64,000 bases of DNA from an uncultured Pseudomonadota bacterium (GCA_937898635.1 CALEJW010000235.1:4667-68666); one strand, 5' to 3'; counted from the stretch's first letter, positions 30,754 to 41,737 are shown. Numbers and translations are program-made. The notes: generated by a model not told the origin, from the letters alone.

Positions 30754-31626
30754 ATGACCGCCCCGATCGTGCACTTCAACGGCGAGCTCGTCCCCCTGGA
30801 CCAGGTCCGCATCTCGCCGCTGGACCGCGGCTACCTCTTCGGCGACGGCGTCTACGAAGTGATCCCGGCCTACGGCGGCCGCCTGCTTCGCGCCCGCGAG
30901 CACTTCGCGCGCCTGCAGCGCTCGATGGACGAGATCGCGCTCGCCAATCCCCACACCGTCGAGGAGTGGCTCGCGTGCACGAACGCGCTCCTCGCCCACC
31001 ATCCCGGCGACCAGTCGGTCTACATCCAGGTCACGCGCGGCGTCGCGCCCAAGCGCGACCACGTGATCCCGAAGGGCCTGGCGCCCACGGTCTTCATGAT
31101 GGCGAGCCCGCTCGCCACGCCCACGCGCGAGATGGTGGACCGGGGCGTGGCCTGCGTCACCGCGAAGGACTTCCGCTGGGAGAAGTGCCACATCAAGTCC
31201 ACCTCGCTCCTGGGCAACGTGCTCGCGCGCCAGGTCTCCGCCGACGCCGGCGCCACCGAGACGATCCTCCTGCGCGACGGCTTCCTCACGGAGGCGGCGG
31301 CCTCCAACGTCTTCGTCGTGAAGGACGGCGCGGTCGCCGCGGCGCCGCAGGACAACCACATCCTCCTCGGCATCACCTACGAGCTCCTCACCGAGCTCGC
31401 GCGCGCGGGCAAGCTCCGCTACGAGGTGCGGCCCGTCACCGAGGCCGAGGTCCGCGACGCCGACGAGATCTGGCTCACCTCCTCCACGAAGGAAGTGCTC
31501 GCGGTCACCACGCTCGACGGCAAGCCCGTCGGCCAGGGCGTGCCCGGCCCGGTCTTCCGCCGCATGCACGCCCTCTTCCAGGACTACAAGGCAGCGCTCG
31601 CCGCCGAGCCGGCGGCCGTGGCCTGA
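30754..31626 (+). CDS. dat: D-amino-acid aminotransferase (PLP fold type IV)
   Basis: A 290-residue class IV aminotransferase. DRGYLFGDGVYEVIPAYGG, VYIQVTRGVAPKRDH, the Schiff-base K148 in CHIKSTSLLGNVLA, LRDGFLTEAAASNVFVV and EIWLTSSTKEVLAV fit D-alanine/D-glutamate transaminases. It probably interconverts D-Ala and D-Glu for peptidoglycan, in line with dacC upstream. Start ATG 30754; GTG 30745 overlapping the dacC stop is an alternative. Confidence 0.9.
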   Translation: MTAPIVHFNGELVPLDQVRISPLDRGYLFGDGVYEVIPAYGGRLLRAREHFARLQRSMDEIALANPHTVEEWLACTNALLAHHPGDQSVYIQVTRGVAPKRDHVIPKGLAPTVFMMASPLATPTREMVDRGVACVTAKDFRWEKCHIKSTSLLGNVLARQVSADAGATETILLRDGFLTEAAASNVFVVKDGAVAAAPQDNHILLGITYELLTELARAGKLRYEVRPVTEAEVRDADEIWLTSSTKEVLAVTTLDGKPVGQGVPGPVFRRMHALFQDYKAALAAEPAAVA

Positions 31627-31640
31627 GTCCCCGCCCGGCC

Positions 31641-31919
31641 ATGCGCGACGATGAGCCGGGCGCGAAGCCCCTCCTCACCTTCCCCACGGCCTTCCCCATC
31701 AAGGTGATGGGGCGGCGCGAGGAGGGCTACGCGCAGGCCATCCTCGAGGTGGTGCTGCGCCATGCGCCCGACTTCGACCCCGCCTCCATGGAGATGCGCC
31801 CCTCGAAGGCGGGCACCTACCTCTCGCTCACCGTCACCATCAACGCGCGCTCGCGCGAGCAGCTGGACGCCCTCTACCGGGACCTCTCCGGCCACCCGAT
31901 GGTGACCATGGTGCTGTAG
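31641..31919 (+). CDS. ybeD: DUF493 (YbeD-like) small protein
   Basis: A 92-residue cytosolic protein with the DUF493 ferredoxin-like pattern: LTFPTAFPIKVMGRREEGYA, SKAGTYLSLTVTINARSREQ, LDALYRDLSGHPMVTMVL. E. coli YbeD sits between dacA and lipB in the same order. The family is thought to be regulatory, but a mechanism is not established. It lies 14 bp after dat and 12 bp before lipB. Confidence 0.92.
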   Translation: MRDDEPGAKPLLTFPTAFPIKVMGRREEGYAQAILEVVLRHAPDFDPASMEMRPSKAGTYLSLTVTINARSREQLDALYRDLSGHPMVTMVL

Positions 31920-31931
31920 CCCGCGCGGCCG

Positions 31932-32543
31932 ATGGAACCGGCCATCCGCAGCCTGGGGCGCGCGCCGTTCGAGCCCGTCTGGCAGGCGATGCGCGACTTC
32001 ACGAGCTCGCGCGGCGAGGCCACGCCCGACGAACTGTGGTTCGTCGAGCACCCGCCCGTCTTCACCCTCGGCCTCGCCGCGAAGCCCGCGCACGTGCTCG
32101 ACGCCGGCGCGATTCCCGTGCTGCGGACCGACCGCGGCGGCCAGGTCACCTACCACGGGCCGGGCCAGCTCGTCGCCTACGTGCTGCTCGACCTGCGCCG
32201 CGCGGGCTACGGCGTGAAGTCGCTGGTGCACCGGCTGGAGCAGTCGGTGATCGACCTCCTCGCCGGCTACGGGATCGCCGCGGCCCGGCGGGCGGGGATG
32301 CCCGGCGTGTACGTCGACGGGGCCAAGATCGCCGCGGTGGGCCTGCGCGTCTCGCGCGGGTGCAGCTACCACGGGATCGCGCTCAACGTGGAGACGGACC
32401 TCGCGGCCTTCTCGCGCATCGATCCCTGCGGCTACCCGGGCCTCGCCGCCACGCGCCTGGCCGACCTCGGCGTGCGTGATACGATCGACGCCGTGCAGCC
32501 GCGCTGGGGCCGCCACCTCGCCGCCGCGCTGCAAGCCCCCTAG
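31932..32543 (+). CDS. lipB: Octanoyl-ACP:protein N-octanoyltransferase
   Basis: A 203-residue enzyme moving octanoate from ACP to lipoyl domains. Motifs: DELWFVEHPPVFTLGLA, RGGQVTYHGPGQLVAYVL, GVYVDGAKIAAVGLRVSRGC with the catalytic Lys, and HGIALNVETDLAAFSRI with PCGYPG. Provides the substrate for LipA encoded 9 bp downstream. Confidence 0.96.
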   Translation: MEPAIRSLGRAPFEPVWQAMRDFTSSRGEATPDELWFVEHPPVFTLGLAAKPAHVLDAGAIPVLRTDRGGQVTYHGPGQLVAYVLLDLRRAGYGVKSLVHRLEQSVIDLLAGYGIAAARRAGMPGVYVDGAKIAAVGLRVSRGCSYHGIALNVETDLAAFSRIDPCGYPGLAATRLADLGVRDTIDAVQPRWGRHLAAALQAP

Positions 32544-32552
32544 GGTCACGCC

Positions 32553-33506
32553 ATGGCCGACGCCCCGACGCCCGAAGCCAAGCTCGACGCCAAGCGCGCC
32601 GGGAAGACCTCGCGCATCCCCATCAAGGTGGTCGCGGCCGAGCCGCTGAGGAAGCCCGGCTGGATCCGCGTGCGCGCCGGGGGCGGCGAGCGCTTCCACG
32701 AGATCAAGCGCATCCTGCGCGAGGCGAAGCTCCACACCGTCTGCGAGGAGGCCTCCTGCCCGAACATCGGCGAGTGCTTCGGCCACGGCACCGCGACCTT
32801 CATGATCATGGGCGAGCTGTGCACGCGGCGCTGCCCGTTCTGCGACGTCGCCCACGGGCGCCCGCAGCCGCTCGACCCCGAGGAGCCCCGCCACCTCGGC
32901 GAGACCGTCGCGGCGATGAAGCTCGCCTACGTGGTCGTCACGAGCGTGGACCGGGACGACCTGCGCGACGGCGGCGCCGCGCACTTCGTCGAGTGCATCC
33001 GCGCCATCCGCGAGCTCTCGCCGGGAACCCGGATCGAGATCCTCACCCCGGACTTCCGCGGCCGCCTGGAGCGCGCGCTCGCCATCCTCGCCGCCGCGCC
33101 GCCGGACGTGATGAACCACAACCTCGAGACCGTCCCGCGCCTGTACGCGCAGGCCCGCCCGGGCTCGGACTACGCCCATTCGCTCAGGCTCCTCGCGGAC
33201 TTCAAGGCGGCGCACCCCGGCACGCCCACCAAGTCGGGCCTCATGGTCGGGCTCGGGGAGACGAACGAGGAGATCCTCGCCGTGATGGGCGACCTGCGCG
33301 CCCACGGCGTGGACATGCTCACCGTCGGGCAGTACCTGCAGCCCTCGCGCAGCCACCTTCCCGTCGCGCGCTTCGTGCACCCCGACGAGTTCGGGCACTT
33401 CGAGCGCGAGGCCGCACGCCTGGGCTTCGCGAGCGCCGCCTGCGGGCCGATGGTGCGCTCGAGCTACCACGCGGACCGGCAGGCGCGCGAGTCGGGGATC
33501 GCATGA
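32553..33506 (+). CDS. lipA: Lipoyl synthase
   Basis: A 317-residue radical SAM enzyme that inserts two sulfurs into octanoyl groups. It has both Fe-S cluster motifs: auxiliary [12 protein letters not shown] and radical-[16 protein letters not shown], then [17 protein letters not shown] and the terminal [10 protein letters not shown] with the cluster-ligating serine. The stop overlaps the next gene as ATGA. Confidence 0.97.
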   Translation: MADAPTPEAKLDAKRAGKTSRIPIKVVAAEPLRKPGWIRVRAGGGERFHEIKRILREAKLHTVCEEASCPNIGECFGHGTATFMIMGELCTRRCPFCDVAHGRPQPLDPEEPRHLGETVAAMKLAYVVVTSVDRDDLRDGGAAHFVECIRAIRELSPGTRIEILTPDFRGRLERALAILAAAPPDVMNHNLETVPRLYAQARPGSDYAHSLRLLADFKAAHPGTPTKSGLMVGLGETNEEILAVMGDLRAHGVDMLTVGQYLQPSRSHLPVARFVHPDEFGHFEREAARLGFASAACGPMVRSSYHADRQARESGIA

Positions 33507-33964
33507 GGCCCGCGCTCGCCGCAATGGCCGGCGCGGTTTTCGCGCTCGCGGCGACCGGCGCGCCGGCCCAGGCGCTCTACAAGTGCGTCTCGCCCGGCGG
33601 GAGCGTCACCTACCAGGAGACGCCGTGCACGGGCGAGCGCAGCCAGAAGCGACTCGACGCGCCCAGGCCCGTGGACCCCGAGGAGGTCCGAGCGCGCCGC
33701 CTGCTCGAGCGCGAGGCCCTCCACGGCGACGAGCTCGCGGGCCGTTTCGCCCGCGAGGCCCGGGAGCGCGAGCTCGCCCGCCAGCGCGAGCGCGAGCTCC
33801 TCGCCCGCGAGGAGCGCCTGAGGCTTCTTCGCGAGCGCGAGAACCGCGCCGCCGAGGACGTGCCGTGGAATCCCCCGTGGGGATTTCCCGCGAGGCCGGG
33901 ACTCGCCCTGCCCAAGCCGCCGCCCCCCGCGCCGCCGCCCAGGCCGCCGGAGCCCGCCCGCTAG
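33503..33964 (+). CDS. Secreted DUF4124 protein, Arg/Glu-rich
   Basis: A 153-residue protein. Signal peptide to about residue 23 (APAQA), DUF4124 module [19 protein letters not shown], a long helical Arg/Glu-rich stretch, and a proline-rich tail (about residues 125-153). Probably periplasmic; no catalytic residues. The ATGA overlap with lipA suggests co-expression with lipoate genes, but a functional link is unknown. Confidence 0.8.
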   Translation: MRPALAAMAGAVFALAATGAPAQALYKCVSPGGSVTYQETPCTGERSQKRLDAPRPVDPEEVRARRLLEREALHGDELAGRFAREARERELARQRERELLAREERLRLLRERENRAAEDVPWNPPWGFPARPGLALPKPPPPAPPPRPPEPAR

Positions 33965-34021
33965 CGCCCGACCGGCGCCGCGCCTGCATCCGCGCGCCGT
34001 CCTCGCGAGTATTTCCCTCCC

Positions 34022-34444
34022 ATGGACATCGCCGCGCGCATCCGCCGCCTGGGCTTCCGCAAGTGGTACGAGCGCCAGCTCATCGACTGCCACCTCTCGC
34101 TCACGACCTGCTTCCTCTCGGGGATCACGGTCGCGGCCTGCCTGGAGGAAGTGCGCCTGTCGGAGGTCGGCTGGAAGCCGGCAACGCTCCTCGCGGTCGT
34201 CTTCGCCGCGGGGGCGCTCGGCTGGTATTCATGGCGGCGCTACATCACGGTGCTGCAGCGCGCGGAGGCCTACGGGGCGCGTTCGAGCTGCCCGGCCTGC
34301 AAGACCTACGGGAGGTTCGAGATCGTCGCCTCGGGAGCCGCGACCGAAGGGCCCTACCACGATCCGGTGGACACGCCGCTGCCCTATCCGTGGCTTCGCG
34401 TGCGCTGCCGCAAGTGCGCCACGGCGTGGCGGCTGCCCGACTAG
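34022..34444 (+). CDS. Membrane protein with two helices and a zinc-ribbon tail
   Basis: A 140-residue protein of unknown function. Two hydrophobic segments (about residues 24-41 and 53-71) form a hairpin in the membrane. The C-terminal cytosolic part has two CxxC knuckles: C90/C93 (SSCPACKTYG) and C129/C132 (VRCRKCATAW), as in a zinc ribbon. ATG 34022 follows CCTCCC rather than an SD. It ends tail-to-tail with the small gene below, the two stop codons overlapping. I do not recognise the family. Confidence 0.7.
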   Translation: MDIAARIRRLGFRKWYERQLIDCHLSLTTCFLSGITVAACLEEVRLSEVGWKPATLLAVVFAAGALGWYSWRRYITVLQRAEAYGARSSCPACKTYGRFEIVASGAATEGPYHDPVDTPLPYPWLRVRCRKCATAWRLPD

Positions 34445-34644
34445 CTTCGCCCGCCCTCGCGCGGATCCGGCGCCGGCAGGGTCCGGAAAGGCGCCTCGGG
34501 ATCGGCCATGCCCCCCAGGCAGGCCGCGAGGAGCAGCCCCACGAAGACGATCACCGCGAGCCCCGGGTCGCCCAGGTAGATGAGCAGGCCCGGCATCGAG
34601 CCCGCTCCCGCAAAGAAGAACTCCGTCACGTCGCCCGGCTTCAT
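34441..34644 (-). CDS. Small single-span membrane protein
   Basis: A 67-residue ORF with one clear hydrophobic span (about residues 28-48, LAVIVFVGLLLAACLGG). ATG 34644 is preceded by an excellent SD (AAGGAGG, five bases upstream), which supports a real gene despite its size. The stop codon overlaps that of the convergent zinc-ribbon gene. No family recognised. The longer in-frame ORF upstream lacks an SD and is not favoured. Confidence 0.6.
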   Translation of the reverse strand: MKPGDVTEFFFAGAGSMPGLLIYLGDPGLAVIVFVGLLLAACLGGMADPEAPFRTLPAPDPREGGRS

Positions 34645-34742
34645 CGTCGCCTCCTTCCCAGAGGGATGACGCCATGCTGCCCGCCCGCGGCCGCGGCTTC
34701 CATGCACGGTTGCGCAGGATTCCTGCAGGATATTCCTCCCGC

Positions 34743-34773
34743 GGAAAAGGAAAAGCCCGCCGGCGGGCGGGCT
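34743..34773 (-). terminator. Intrinsic terminator after aceB
   Basis: On the minus strand an 8-bp GC stem (AGCCCGCC 34754-34761 with GGCGGGCT 34766-34773, loop of 4) is followed by TTTTCCTTTT. It lies just 23 bp beyond the aceB stop and should end that transcript. Confidence 0.85.
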
Positions 34774-34795
34774 CTCCGGGCGGGAAGGCGCCCCC

Positions 34796-36397
<1,602 letters not shown>

Positions 36398-36472
36398 GGT
36401 TTCGCTCTCCTGGTGCTTGAGGATCGTCCGTCGCGCCTTCCGGGCGGGTCGATCCCGTCAATTCAACCGCCT

Positions 36473-36530
36473 ATTTTATTACGTCACAGAAAATGATGTA
36501 ATCGTCACTTTCCGGAAAAGGTCTTATACT
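36473..36530. promoter_or_regulatory. Divergent aceB / lysR promoters with palindromic operator
   Basis: A 25-bp near-palindrome, ATTACGTCA-N7-TGATGTAAT (36478-36502), sits in the AT-rich centre. The aceB promoter reads -35 ATTACA (36502-36497) and -10 TAAAAT (36478-36473), spacer 18, so it overlaps the palindrome. The lysR promoter reads -35 TCGTCA (36502-36507, 4/6) and -10 TATACT (36525-36530, 5/6), spacer 17. A LysR dimer bound here could control both directions. Confidence 0.6.
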
Positions 36531-36540
36531 TCCTGCCGCC

Positions 36541-37443
36541 ATGGACAAGTTCAAGGAGCTCACGACCTTCGTGGACGTCGCGCAGCGCGGCAGCCTCTCC
36601 GCGGCCGCGCGCGAGGAGGGCATCACCCCCGCGATGGTGGGGCGGCGCATCGACCAGCTCGAGGAGCGCCTCGGGGTGAAGCTCTTCAAGCGCTCGACGC
36701 GCAAGGTGACCCTTACCCCCGAGGGTGCCACATTCTACGAGGACTGCCACCGCGTCCTGGAGGAGATCCGCTCGGCCGAGGACGCGCTCACGGCCGGCGC
36801 GAAGAGCGCCTCGGGGCGGCTGATCGTCACGGCGCCCACCGCCTTCGGCCGCAAGCACATCGCGCCCCACCTTGCCGCCTTCGTCGCCGAGCACCCCAAC
36901 CTCGCGGTCCAGCTGCACCTGTCGGAGCGGATCGTGGACCTGAAGAACGAGCGCTTCGACCTCGCCATCCGCATCGCCGACCTGAAGAGCGCGGACCTCG
37001 TGGCCGTCATGCTGGCCCGCAACCACCGCGTGGTATGCGCCTCCCCCGCCTACCTGCGCCGCGCCGGCCGTCCGCGCGCCCTCGCCGACCTCTCCCGCCA
37101 CAACTGCCTCGTGACGAGCACGGACGACGGCGTGATCGACGCCTGGTCCTTCCACGACCGCGGCAAGCCCGTCTCCGTCAAGGTGAACGGAAACCTGCAG
37201 TGCAACGACGGCGAGGTGCTCACCCGCTGGGCCCTCGCCGGGGAAGGGCTCGCGCTGCGCAGCGCCTGGGAGGTGAGCGAGGAAGTGAAGAAGGGGCGCC
37301 TCGCCACGGTCCTCGACGAGTTCGCCGTGCCCGGGAACAACATCTACGCGGTCTTCCCGGAGCGCCGGCTCCTGCCCGCGAAGGTGCGCTTCTTCATCGA
37401 CCACCTCAAGAAGGCCTTCGGGGACCCGCCCTACTGGGAATGA
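36541..37443 (+). CDS. LysR-family transcriptional regulator
   Basis: A 300-residue LTTR. The N-terminal winged helix spans about residues 1-60 (FVDVAQRGSLSAAAREEGIT, RRIDQLEERLGVKLF), followed by an effector-binding domain with LIVTAPTAFGRKHIAPHL. Being divergent from aceB, it is a candidate regulator of malate synthase; the effector is unknown. No SD precedes ATG 36541, and the predicted -10 ends only 10 bases before it, suggesting a leaderless mRNA. Confidence 0.9.
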   Translation: MDKFKELTTFVDVAQRGSLSAAAREEGITPAMVGRRIDQLEERLGVKLFKRSTRKVTLTPEGATFYEDCHRVLEEIRSAEDALTAGAKSASGRLIVTAPTAFGRKHIAPHLAAFVAEHPNLAVQLHLSERIVDLKNERFDLAIRIADLKSADLVAVMLARNHRVVCASPAYLRRAGRPRALADLSRHNCLVTSTDDGVIDAWSFHDRGKPVSVKVNGNLQCNDGEVLTRWALAGEGLALRSAWEVSEEVKKGRLATVLDEFAVPGNNIYAVFPERRLLPAKVRFFIDHLKKAFGDPPYWE

Positions 37444-37456
37444 CGGGAATCCCGGG

Positions 37457-38215
37457 CTAGCGAAAGTCCTTCACCACGTGCTGCTGGCGCCGGCTCACCG
37501 CGAGGCGCTCGCCGGTGCCGCGGATCACCACCGCCCATCCCGACTCGCTCTCCTGCGCGTGGCGCTCGAACCCCTCGATCGCCGCGCGCGCCACCAGGCA
37601 GTTGCGGTGCACGCGCACGAAGAGCTCCCCGAACTCCTCCTCCAGCCGGGTGAGCGACTCCTCGACCAGGAACTCGCGGGCCTGCGTGCGCACCGTGACG
37701 TACTTGAGCTCGGCGCGCAGGTAGAGCACCTCGGAGAGCGCCACGAGGTGGATCTTTCCCCGCTCGTGCACGCTCAGGTGCCGCCGCGGCTGGTTCGCGG
37801 CGGCCTCCAGGGCCTCGCGGCCGGGCGCCGCGGCGCGCGACTTGCGCAGCGCCGCCAGGAGCCGCTCGGCCCGGATGGGCTTCAGGAGGTAGTCGATCGC
37901 GTTCACCTCGAAGGCCTTGATCGCGTAGGCGTCGAAGGCGGTGGTGAAGATGATCCCGGGCGGCTGGGCCATGCCCGCGAGGTGGCGCGCGGCCTCCATC
38001 CCGTCCATCTCCGGCATGCGGATGTCGAGAAGCACGATGTCCACCTTCTCCCGCCCGACGATCTCCAGCACCTCGCGCCCGTTTCGCGCCTCGTCCACGA
38101 GGACGAGCGGGAAGTCGGCGCGGCAGTCGTCCAGGAGGTCGCGCAGCCGCGAGCGGGCCGGGGCCTCGTCGTCGGCGACGAGGATGCGGGGCACCTGGGC
38201 GTCGGCAAGGCTCAT
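37457..38215 (-). CDS. algR: AlgR/LytR-type response regulator
   Basis: A 252-residue regulator with a receiver domain (acidic D15/D16/E17, phosphoacceptor D64 in [13 protein letters not shown]) and a LytTR DNA-binding domain ([37 protein letters not shown]). Its ATG shares ATGA with the stop of the cognate kinase gene. AlgR-like regulators control alginate, type IV pili or virulence in pseudomonads; targets here are unknown. It ends 13 bp from the lysR stop. The symbol denotes family likeness. Confidence 0.85.
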   Translation of the reverse strand: MSLADAQVPRILVADDEAPARSRLRDLLDDCRADFPLVLVDEARNGREVLEIVGREKVDIVLLDIRMPEMDGMEAARHLAGMAQPPGIIFTTAFDAYAIKAFEVNAIDYLLKPIRAERLLAALRKSRAAAPGREALEAAANQPRRHLSVHERGKIHLVALSEVLYLRAELKYVTVRTQAREFLVEESLTRLEEEFGELFVRVHRNCLVARAAIEGFERHAQESESGWAVVIRGTGERLAVSRRQQHVVKDFR

Positions 38216-39228
38216 CGGGGGGCCGTGATGTAGGGCAGGCGGATCGTCACCTCGTAGGTGCCGCCCGCGACGCGCGCGCGCATGCTCGCCTCCACGTCGA
38301 AATGCAGCTCGAGGCGCTCGCGGATGTTGGCGAGCGCCATCCGGTTGCCGGAGTGGCGGTCGCCGTCGGTCCGGTAGGGGTTGGTGAGCCGGATCACCAC
38401 CTCGTCCTTCGTCGCCCCGACCTCGATGGCGATCTCGCCGCCGGCCTCGATGGGCTCGACGCCGTGGTAGACGGCGTTCTCCACCAGCGGCTGGAGCAGC
38501 AGGGCCGGCACCAGGGCGTCGGCGGGCATCCCGTCCACGCGCCAGGCCACCTGGAGGCGCTCGCCCAGGCGCAGCTGCTCGATGGCGAGGTACTGCCGGG
38601 CGATCTCGATCTCCTTCGCGAGGGGCGCCAGCGCCCGGTTGTCGGCCATCAGCACGCGGAAGAGGTCGGCGAGGTCCTCGAGCGCGCGCTCCGCCCGCTT
38701 CGGCTCGGCGCGGATGAGCGAGAGGACGGTGTTGATGCTGTTGTAGAGGAAGTGGGGCCGGATGCGCGCCTGCAGCGCCTGGATCCGGGCCTGCGCGACC
38801 GCCGGCGAGAGCGCCCGCGCGCGCAGGTCGAAGTACGCGAGGATCACGCCCGTCACGAAGAGCACGAAGAAGGCCGGGCGGGCGAAGGAGGCCGGCGCCT
38901 GGTCCGGGAACAGGGCCCCGAAGGCCTGCGACCAGGCCCAGGCGATCGCGAGCTCGAGGGCGACGACGGTCGCGATGGCGGCGGGATAGCGCATGGCGTG
39001 CAGGAGCCGGCGCCCGGCGCAGAGCACCGTGAGCGAGACGAGAAGCACCGGCTCGGCGAAGGCGGCTCCCACGAGGAAATGCCCGCCGAGCTCGGAAGGC
39101 GCTCGCGAGCGCATGACCGCCGCGGCCAGCACGAAGAGGTTGGCGACGACCAGCACGCGAAGCAGCACGCCCAGGTTGCAGAAGTTCGGCAACCGGATGC
39201 CCGCACCCGTCTGATTTATACTCGCCAC
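38212..39228 (-). CDS. algZ: AlgZ/LytS-type sensor histidine kinase
   Basis: About 338 residues: an N-terminal [19 protein letters not shown], then four or more membrane helices, and a His_kinase domain with phosphoacceptor H159 in [18 protein letters not shown]. The ATPase N-box is [16 protein letters not shown]. The N-terminus is typical of betaproteobacterial AlgZ. GTG 39228 is chosen as the nearest start upstream of LPNFCNL, but a later start is possible. Divergent from argH, with only 30 bp between starts. Confidence 0.83.
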   Translation of the reverse strand: MASINQTGAGIRLPNFCNLGVLLRVLVVANLFVLAAAVMRSRAPSELGGHFLVGAAFAEPVLLVSLTVLCAGRRLLHAMRYPAAIATVVALELAIAWAWSQAFGALFPDQAPASFARPAFFVLFVTGVILAYFDLRARALSPAVAQARIQALQARIRPHFLYNSINTVLSLIRAEPKRAERALEDLADLFRVLMADNRALAPLAKEIEIARQYLAIEQLRLGERLQVAWRVDGMPADALVPALLLQPLVENAVYHGVEPIEAGGEIAIEVGATKDEVVIRLTNPYRTDGDRHSGNRMALANIRERLELHFDVEASMRARVAGGTYEVTIRLPYITAPR

Positions 39229-39258
39229 GCAGCCATTCTCCCCAACGCCGCCGAATCC

Positions 39259-40665
39259 ATGCAACCGGATGACCCCAAGAAAGGCGCGCCGCCGCCGGCG
39301 GGGGCCTGGTCGGGCCGCTTCTCCGAACCCGTCGACCGCCTCACGCAGCGCTACACCGCCTCGGTGTCCTTCGACCGGCGGCTCGCCGAGTTCGACATCC
39401 TCGGCTCGCTCGCCCACGCCCGCATGCTCTCACGCTGCGGCATCCTGCCCAAGGCCGACCTCGAGGCGATCGAGCGCGGCATGGCCTCCATCGGCGCCGA
39501 GATCCGGGAGGGGCGCTTCCCCTGGTCCATCGAGCGCGAGGACGTCCACCTCAACATCGAGCACCGGCTGACCGAGCTGGTGGGCGAGGCCGGCAAGCGG
39601 CTGCACACCGCCCGGTCGCGCAACGACCAGGTCGCCACCGACATCCGCCTGTGGCTGCGCGCGGAGATCGACGCGCTCTCGACCCTGCTGCGCTCGGTCC
39701 GCGGGCGGCTGCTCGACCTCGCCGAAGCCCATGCCGCCACGGTCATGCCGGGCTTCACGCACCTGCAGGTCGCCCAGCCGGTGACCTTCGGGCACCACCT
39801 GATGGCCTACTTCGAGATGTTCTCCCGCGACGCGGAGCGCCTCGCCGACTGCCGGCGCCGCGCCAACCGCCTGCCGCTGGGCGCGGCGGCGCTCGCGGGC
39901 ACGGGCTTCCCGATCGACCGGGAGTCCGTCGCGGCGGAGCTGGGCTTCGACGGGGTGTGCGAGAACTCGCTGGACGCGGTCTCCGACCGGGACTTCGCCA
40001 TCGAATTCCTGGCCGCGGCCGCGATCGCCATGGCGCACGTCTCGCGCCTGGCGGAGGAGCTCGTCCTGTGGATGAACCCGCGATTCGGCTTCGTGGCGAT
40101 CGCGGACCGCTTCTGCACGGGCTCCTCGATCATGCCGCAGAAGAAGAACCCGGACGTGCCCGAGCTCATGCGCGGCAAGGCCGGCCGGGTCTTCGGCGCC
40201 CTCGTCGCCCTCCTCACCCTGGTCAAGGCGCAGCCGCTCGCCTACAACAAGGACAACCAGGAGGACAAGGAGCCGCTCTTCGACGCCGCCGACACGCTCG
40301 GGGACACGCTCGCGATCCTCGCCGAGCTCCTGGGCGGGGTGACGGCGCGGCCGGAGCGGATGCGGGAAGCCCTCGCCGAGGGCCACGCCACCGCCACCGA
40401 CCTCGCCGACTACCTCGTGCGCAAGGGTGTGGCCTTCCGCGACGCCCACGAGATCGTCGCCCGCGCGGTGCGCGAGGCGGAAGCGGCCGGGGTGGACCTC
40501 GCCGAGATCCCGCTCGAGCGGCTGAAGTCCTTCTCGCCGCTGGTGGAGGCCGACGTCCACGACGTCCTGAGCCCCGAGGGATCCGCCGCCTCGCGGCGGC
40601 ACGTGGGGGGCACCGCCCCGGAGACCGTCCGCGCCGCGATCGCCCGGGCGCGCGCCCGACTCTAG
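39259..40665 (+). CDS. argH: Argininosuccinate lyase
   Basis: A 468-residue enzyme splitting argininosuccinate to arginine and fumarate. It carries [10 protein letters not shown], the [12 protein letters not shown] segment, [29 protein letters not shown] and the superfamily signature [12 protein letters not shown]. Full length. The nearest -10-like element, TATACT (39217-39222), lies inside the 5' end assigned to algZ, so the two divergent genes may have overlapping promoters. Confidence 0.96.
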   Translation: MQPDDPKKGAPPPAGAWSGRFSEPVDRLTQRYTASVSFDRRLAEFDILGSLAHARMLSRCGILPKADLEAIERGMASIGAEIREGRFPWSIEREDVHLNIEHRLTELVGEAGKRLHTARSRNDQVATDIRLWLRAEIDALSTLLRSVRGRLLDLAEAHAATVMPGFTHLQVAQPVTFGHHLMAYFEMFSRDAERLADCRRRANRLPLGAAALAGTGFPIDRESVAAELGFDGVCENSLDAVSDRDFAIEFLAAAAIAMAHVSRLAEELVLWMNPRFGFVAIADRFCTGSSIMPQKKNPDVPELMRGKAGRVFGALVALLTLVKAQPLAYNKDNQEDKEPLFDAADTLGDTLAILAELLGGVTARPERMREALAEGHATATDLADYLVRKGVAFRDAHEIVARAVREAEAAGVDLAEIPLERLKSFSPLVEADVHDVLSPEGSAASRRHVGGTAPETVRAAIARARARL

Positions 40666-40675
40666 GCCGGCCGCC

Positions 40676-41257
40676 CTACTCGCCGTCGCGCTTCGCCTCG
40701 AAGAGCCAGCACAGGCGCCGCGTCTCGGGTCCCGACAGGCGGTCGCCCATCAGGCCGCAGCGGTAGATGCGCTGCGAGAGCTTGTGGCAGTGGGCGCAGT
40801 CCGTGCACTCCCCGAACATCGCGCCCTCGTTGTCCTCCTGGAAGGTGGCGAGGGTCTCGCGCAGCGCCGAGGTGGCGTTGCGGATGCGGTTGGGGCTGAT
40901 GTTGCGGGTCGCGTTCTGCCAGGCGAGCGCCGGCTGGGCCTCGTAGAGGAGCTGCTCGCCGGCCGTGGACAGGCGCAGGCGCACGACCCGCCGGTCGATG
41001 TCGTCCTGGTAGCGCTCGATCAGGGCCCGCCGGTCGAGGATGAGGAGCGTCTGGGAGACGGTCCCCTTCGTGAGCCCGAGGTAGGCGGCGAGCGCCTGCG
41101 GCGTGTTGGAATAGCGGTTCGCCCGGCTGAGGTAGACGAGCGAGTGGAGGTGGACGGGCTGGAGGTTCTCGTCGGCGCCCGCCTTGCGCAGCTCCGCGCG
41201 CATGAGGTTCGCCAGGCGTTCGACCAGCTCCAGCAGCACCAGCGGGTTCTTGTCCAC
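40676..41257 (-). CDS. MarR-family regulator with a cysteine-rich C-terminal tail
   Basis: A 193-residue regulator. The winged helix includes TPQALAAYLGLTKGTVSQTL and LILDRRALIERYQDDIDRR. The tail has five cysteines: C151, C154, C157 (GECTDCAHCHK), C167 and C183, suggesting a metal or Fe-S site. GTG 41257 is preferred because GGAGG lies 7 bases upstream. An ATG at 41293 falls within the promoter -10 region and is unlikely. The gene's promoter carries matching palindromes, so autoregulation is likely. It converges with argH. Confidence 0.85.
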   Translation of the reverse strand: MDKNPLVLLELVERLANLMRAELRKAGADENLQPVHLHSLVYLSRANRYSNTPQALAAYLGLTKGTVSQTLLILDRRALIERYQDDIDRRVVRLRLSTAGEQLLYEAQPALAWQNATRNISPNRIRNATSALRETLATFQEDNEGAMFGECTDCAHCHKLSQRIYRCGLMGDRLSGPETRRLCWLFEAKRDGE

Positions 41258-41291
41258 GAATCGGCCTCCACGCGCCCCGGCAGCGCGTCCC

Positions 41292-41358
41292 ATTAGTATC
41301 GAATCGATACGACACTGTCAAGGATTTGCGTCAGCGCCTTATCGTGTCGATTCGACAC
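41292..41358 (-). promoter_or_regulatory. marR promoter with two palindromic operators
   Basis: A perfect -35 TTGACA (41321-41316) is followed by a weak -10 near TACTAAT (41298-41292). Palindrome GTATCGAATCGATAC (41296-41310) fills the spacer between them. A second palindrome, GTGTCGATTCGACAC (41344-41358), lies 48 bp upstream centre to centre. Both fit GTRTCGAWTCGAYAC. Binding at the first would block polymerase. Confidence 0.65.
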
Positions 41359-41392
41359 CTTCCCCGTTCCGGGCGCCTTCGGGCCGCCGGAA

Positions 41393-41704
41393 TCAGTCGA
41401 AGGAAAGGCTTTCGCCCGCCTGCGCGCGCGCGATTTCGCCGAGCGAGGCGAAGAACTCCCCGCCGGAGCGCGTATCGCGCCAGGCGCCGTCCTTCCAGGC
41501 GAAGTGGAAGCCGCCGGCGCGCGCCGCGACCCAGATCTCGCGGTTGGGCGTCTGCCGGTTCACGATGATGCGGCTGCCGTCGGGGCACTCGAGGGTGAGG
41601 ATGCCCGCCTCGAGGTCGGCGTCGATGCCCTCGGTCGCCTCCGCCGCCCGCTCCACGCGGGCGAGGATCTCTTCGACGGCGCGGTGGAATTCGCTCTCGT
41701 TCAT
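41393..41704 (-). CDS. cyaY: Frataxin homologue CyaY
   Basis: A 103-residue iron-binding protein that modulates Fe-S cluster assembly. It opens with an acidic helix (MNESEFHRAVEEILARVERA) followed by the sheet (LTLECPDGSRIIVNRQ, REIWVAARAGGFHFAWKDG, WRDTRSGGEFFASLGE). It is divergent from lptM-lysA, as in many proteobacteria. Its stop lies about 35 bp from the upstream palindrome of the marR promoter. Confidence 0.94.
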   Translation of the reverse strand: MNESEFHRAVEEILARVERAAEATEGIDADLEAGILTLECPDGSRIIVNRQTPNREIWVAARAGGFHFAWKDGAWRDTRSGGEFFASLGEIARAQAGESLSFD

Positions 41705-41737
41705 GGGCGCTGGAGGGGCTGTGCTACGCTGGATTCC

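Noticed and set aside
41258..41293. Upstream ATG (41293) as the marR start
   Set aside because: It sits in the predicted -10 region next to the operator and lacks an SD, while GTG 41257 has GGAGG at 7 bases.
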